Shown here piece after piece: positions 62,191-64,000 of a DNA stretch of 64,000 nucleotides; position 1 is the first letter of the stretch; every line of letters starts with the position of its first letter. The stretch is from Pseudomonas fluorescens (GTDB lineage Bacteria; Pseudomonadota; Gammaproteobacteria; Pseudomonadales; Pseudomonadaceae). The stretch is from assembly GCF_001623525.1 (NCBI RefSeq), contig NZ_CP015225.1, positions 248,001 to 312,000 of the forward strand, in the 5' to 3' direction. The translations under genes were made by a program, and so were the position numbers. The notes below the pieces were generated by a model. That model made no database searches. It was given only the letters and a program-made list of their open reading frames with translations, and was not told the origin of the DNA.

Positions 62191-62526
62191 GCTTTCTTCC
62201 GTGAATAAGCAAGCCAGGAGAATTGATAGCAAAGTGAAATTATTTTGCCTTGGCGCGCGCATGGGGTCAATTTGTGTTGGAAGCATGCGGCGACCATTGG
62301 TCAGAAACGAAACTATTTTGGGAACTTTATAGGTCGGCCTGGCTCGTGGCAACAGGCGAACGCATTCCGAGGTGGCCCGGTGCATCTTGCCTAATGCGCG
62401 ATCCCTCCATTATCAAAGCCTGGATTATTCAGGTCGCCTGACTTTTTTTAGATGTTTTTCGCCTGAAATACGTCATTGATCATGGATTCAGGACTTTCGA
62501 ATCTTTCTTAGCGTTATACGCAAGAT
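62191..62526. other. Intergenic stretch without visible gene
   Basis: This AT-richer 336-bp stretch lies upstream of the periplasmic protein gene and holds its promoter by position. No convincing ORF, RNA gene or repeat was seen apart from the REP element that follows at 62527. Confidence 0.5.
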
Positions 62527-62562
62527 AACCCTTGTGGGAGCTGGCTCGCTCCCACAAGGGTT
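62527..62562. repeat. REP-like hairpin after pirin gene
   Basis: A perfect 15-bp stem (AACCCTTGTGGGAGC and its complement) with a TGGCTC loop lies 12 bp beyond the pirin stop. It probably functions as a terminator or mRNA-stabilising element of the pirin transcript. Confidence 0.8.
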
Positions 62563-62574
62563 CATGGGGTTGCT

Positions 62575-63297
62575 TCAGGGCATCTGTGGCAGTTCCTGAG
62601 GCCGCAGATCGAACACCAGCACTTCGGCATCCTTGCCGTTGCTCAAGGTCAGGATTTGCTCCTCGCGCACCCGCACGCCATCACCTTCCTGCAGTGGTAG
62701 GCCATTGAGCTCGACAGCGCCTCGTGCCACGTGCACGTAGGCATAGCGTTCCGGCGCCAGGGTCAGGGTGGCGCTTTGCTCACCATCGAACAGTCCGGCG
62801 TAGACCCGTGCATCCTGGCGCACCTGGAGCGAGCCGTCGGTGCCGTCCGGGGAGATGATCAATTGCAGGCGACCGCGTTTCTGCTCGCTGCTGAAATGCT
62901 CCTGTTGATAGCGTGGCGTGGCGCCACTGACGTTGGGCACGATCCAGATCTGCAGGAAGTGCACCGGCTCGTCCGCACTGTGGTTGAACTCGCTGTGGGC
63001 CACGCCGCTGCCGGCGCTCATCAACTGCACGTCACCGGGGCGGATGACCGAGCCTGTGCCCAGGGTGTCCTTGTGTTCCAGGGCCCCTTCAAGCACGTAG
63101 GAAAAGATCTCCATGTCCCGGTGGGGATGCTGGCCGAAACCCTTGGCGGCGGCGACCCGGTCATCGTTGATGACCAGCAGGTCGGAGAAGCCTTGTTCGT
63201 TGAGGTCGCGGTAGCTGGCGAACGAGAAGGTGTGGAACGAGGTCAGCCAGCCGTGGCGGGCAATGCCGCGGTCCGAAGCTTTGCGAAGGGTCAGCAT
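62575..63297 (-). CDS. Pirin family protein (YhhW-like)
   Basis: ATG 63297 has AGGAG eight bases upstream (240 residues). The N-terminal cupin holds the metal motif GQHPHRDMEIFSYVLEGALE (H57, H59) and MSAGSGVAHSEFNHS, the complete pirin pattern. Relatives such as YhhW show quercetin 2,3-dioxygenase activity, and others serve redox or metabolic roles. The protein is cytoplasmic. It is divergent from the GlxA-type regulator at 63545 across a 247-bp gap that includes a REP hairpin. Confidence 0.92.
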   Translation of the reverse strand: MLTLRKASDRGIARHGWLTSFHTFSFASYRDLNEQGFSDLLVINDDRVAAAKGFGQHPHRDMEIFSYVLEGALEHKDTLGTGSVIRPGDVQLMSAGSGVAHSEFNHSADEPVHFLQIWIVPNVSGATPRYQQEHFSSEQKRGRLQLIISPDGTDGSLQVRQDARVYAGLFDGEQSATLTLAPERYAYVHVARGAVELNGLPLQEGDGVRVREEQILTLSNGKDAEVLVFDLRPQELPQMP

Positions 63298-63475
63298 GGT
63301 CAATTCTCCTGATGTCTGTGGGCGACGACTGGGCCGTTCGCCGGGTTCAGAAGAAGATTAATGGTTATCCATATATTCAATAAGTGGGCAGAAAACGAAA
63401 GACTGTCCGTTACTGGTAGACAATCGAGAATGCCTACCGGCGGGTGCTTCGCTTCGACATAATGCTGACGAGAAA

Positions 63476-63505
63476 CCCTGTGGGAGCAAGCTCGCTCCCA
63501 CAGGG
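63476..63505. repeat. REP-like hairpin upstream of GlxA-type regulator
   Basis: A perfect 12-bp stem (CCCTGTGGGAGC and its complement) with an AAGCTC loop lies between the divergent pirin and regulator genes. It shares the core of the other REP elements of the window. Confidence 0.8.
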
Positions 63506-63544
63506 GGCATTTATAGTTTCTGGATTTTTTTGGCGTCTTTTTAA

Positions 63545-64000
63545 ATGAAAACCGTTGCAATGGTGCTGTTCCCGGATTTTTTGCTGCTCGACATGGCCGG
63601 GCCTCTGGAGGTGTTTTCCATCGCCAATCGTTACCTCGCAGCGGATCAGCGTTATCAATTGCTGACCCTGGGAACCGAGCGCGGGCCATTGCGGGCGTCC
63701 AACGGCGTGTCGGTGCAGGCCGATATCCATATCGACCAGGCATGGGCGGCCTATCACGTGTTGCTGGTACCGGGCGGGCCGGGGGCCTATAACGACCAGC
63801 ATCCGGGACTGCACACCTGGTTGCGGGCCGCGGCGCAACGGGCCACGCGCTACGGCTCCATCTGCACCGGGGCCTTTGTGCTCGGTGAGGCGGGCTTGCT
63901 CGACGGTTATCGCGTCACCACCCACTGGCATTACACCGAACGCCTGATCCAACGTTTCCCCAAGTCCCTGGTGGAAACCGACAAGATATTCCTGCAGGAC
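63545..64000 (+). CDS. GlxA-type regulator, N-terminal part (cut by window end)
   Basis: From ATG 63545 the frame is open to the edge (152 codons). The DJ-1/PfpI-like domain is plain: VAMVLFPDFLLLDMAGPLEV, LLVPGGPGAYND, and GSICTGAFVLGEAGLLDGYRVTTHW with the nucleophile-like Cys in position. The AraC helix-turn-helix part should follow outside. Such regulators often stand beside pirin or isonitrile hydratase genes. The ribosome site is weak. Confidence 0.85.
   Translation, partial: MKTVAMVLFPDFLLLDMAGPLEVFSIANRYLAADQRYQLLTLGTERGPLRASNGVSVQADIHIDQAWAAYHVLLVPGGPGAYNDQHPGLHTWLRAAAQRATRYGSICTGAFVLGEAGLLDGYRVTTHWHYTERLIQRFPKSLVETDKIFLQD

Noticed and set aside
62250..62441. 63-codon ORF in the gap before the pirin gene
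   Set aside because: No ribosome site, no recognisable pattern and unusual composition for the genome.

Overview
The window looks like a chromosomal segment of a Pseudomonas from the fluorescens species complex. The reasons are high GC content, Pseudomonas-type start contexts, several REP-like inverted repeats carrying the GAGCAAGCTC core typical of this group, a pirin, and GlxA/AraC, IclR and TetR regulators beside aromatic and betaine-type gene sets. No tRNA, rRNA, insertion sequence, prophage or CRISPR array was recognised. Everything here was read by eye; no database search was run.

Layout. 0-2.8 kb: the start of a DKNYW-repeat protein that runs off the left edge, a ParDE-type toxin-antitoxin pair with its own operator, a 28-residue membrane peptide and a small hypothetical gene. 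2.9-23.8 kb: a large surface-glycan cluster. An ABC-2 permease heads a long leftward operon of tightly overlapping genes: a two-domain glycosyltransferase, a GT-C-like membrane protein, a polyprenyl-phosphate-sugar synthase-like GT2, a methyltransferase, GtrA, an SDR, a GMC oxidoreductase, WecB and another glycosyltransferase. Divergent from it is a rightward operon of three genes: an ABC ATPase of Wzt type fused to a polysaccharide pyruvyl transferase domain, a 2OG-Fe(II) oxygenase, and a second two-domain glycosyltransferase. An SDR and a rhamnosyltransferase-like GT2 follow on the minus strand. 23.9-28.4 kb: a BamA homologue outside its usual neighbourhood, divergent from a CpxRA-like two-component system. 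28.5-37 kb: a small hypothetical gene, a BaeSR-like two-component system and a divergent tripartite RND efflux operon.

37.2-49.5 kb: an aromatic catabolism region. It has an AraC regulator, aldehyde dehydrogenase, extradiol (VOC) dioxygenase, flavin hydroxylase, IclR regulator and FAH-type hydrolase, with a likely promoter and tandem IclR-type operator upstream. Next come a carotenoid-oxygenase-family enzyme with lignostilbene-dioxygenase residues, an MFS transporter, a Phenol_MetA-type outer-membrane protein, a TetR regulator and a divergent hot-dog protein. The set reads as uptake and cleavage of a stilbenoid or phenylpropanoid, oxidation of the aldehyde, hydroxylation, and meta ring cleavage.

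49.6-61.7 kb: the most intriguing region. It contains a decapitated glycine-betaine-type binding protein, an intact cupin with the full DMSP-lyase residue set, and a frameshifted DMT-transporter tail. These are followed by an apparent operon of a membrane di-iron desaturase/hydroxylase, an OpuC-type quaternary-amine ABC importer, a DszA/NtaA-type flavin monooxygenase and a leaderless PhnD-like protein. A chemoreceptor and a GATase1-AraC regulator of the GbdR/CdhR type close the region. I read it as a candidate uptake and oxidative catabolism island for a betaine or sulfonium compound. 61.7-64 kb: a periplasmic hypothetical gene, a pirin, REP elements and the start of a GlxA-type regulator cut by the right edge.
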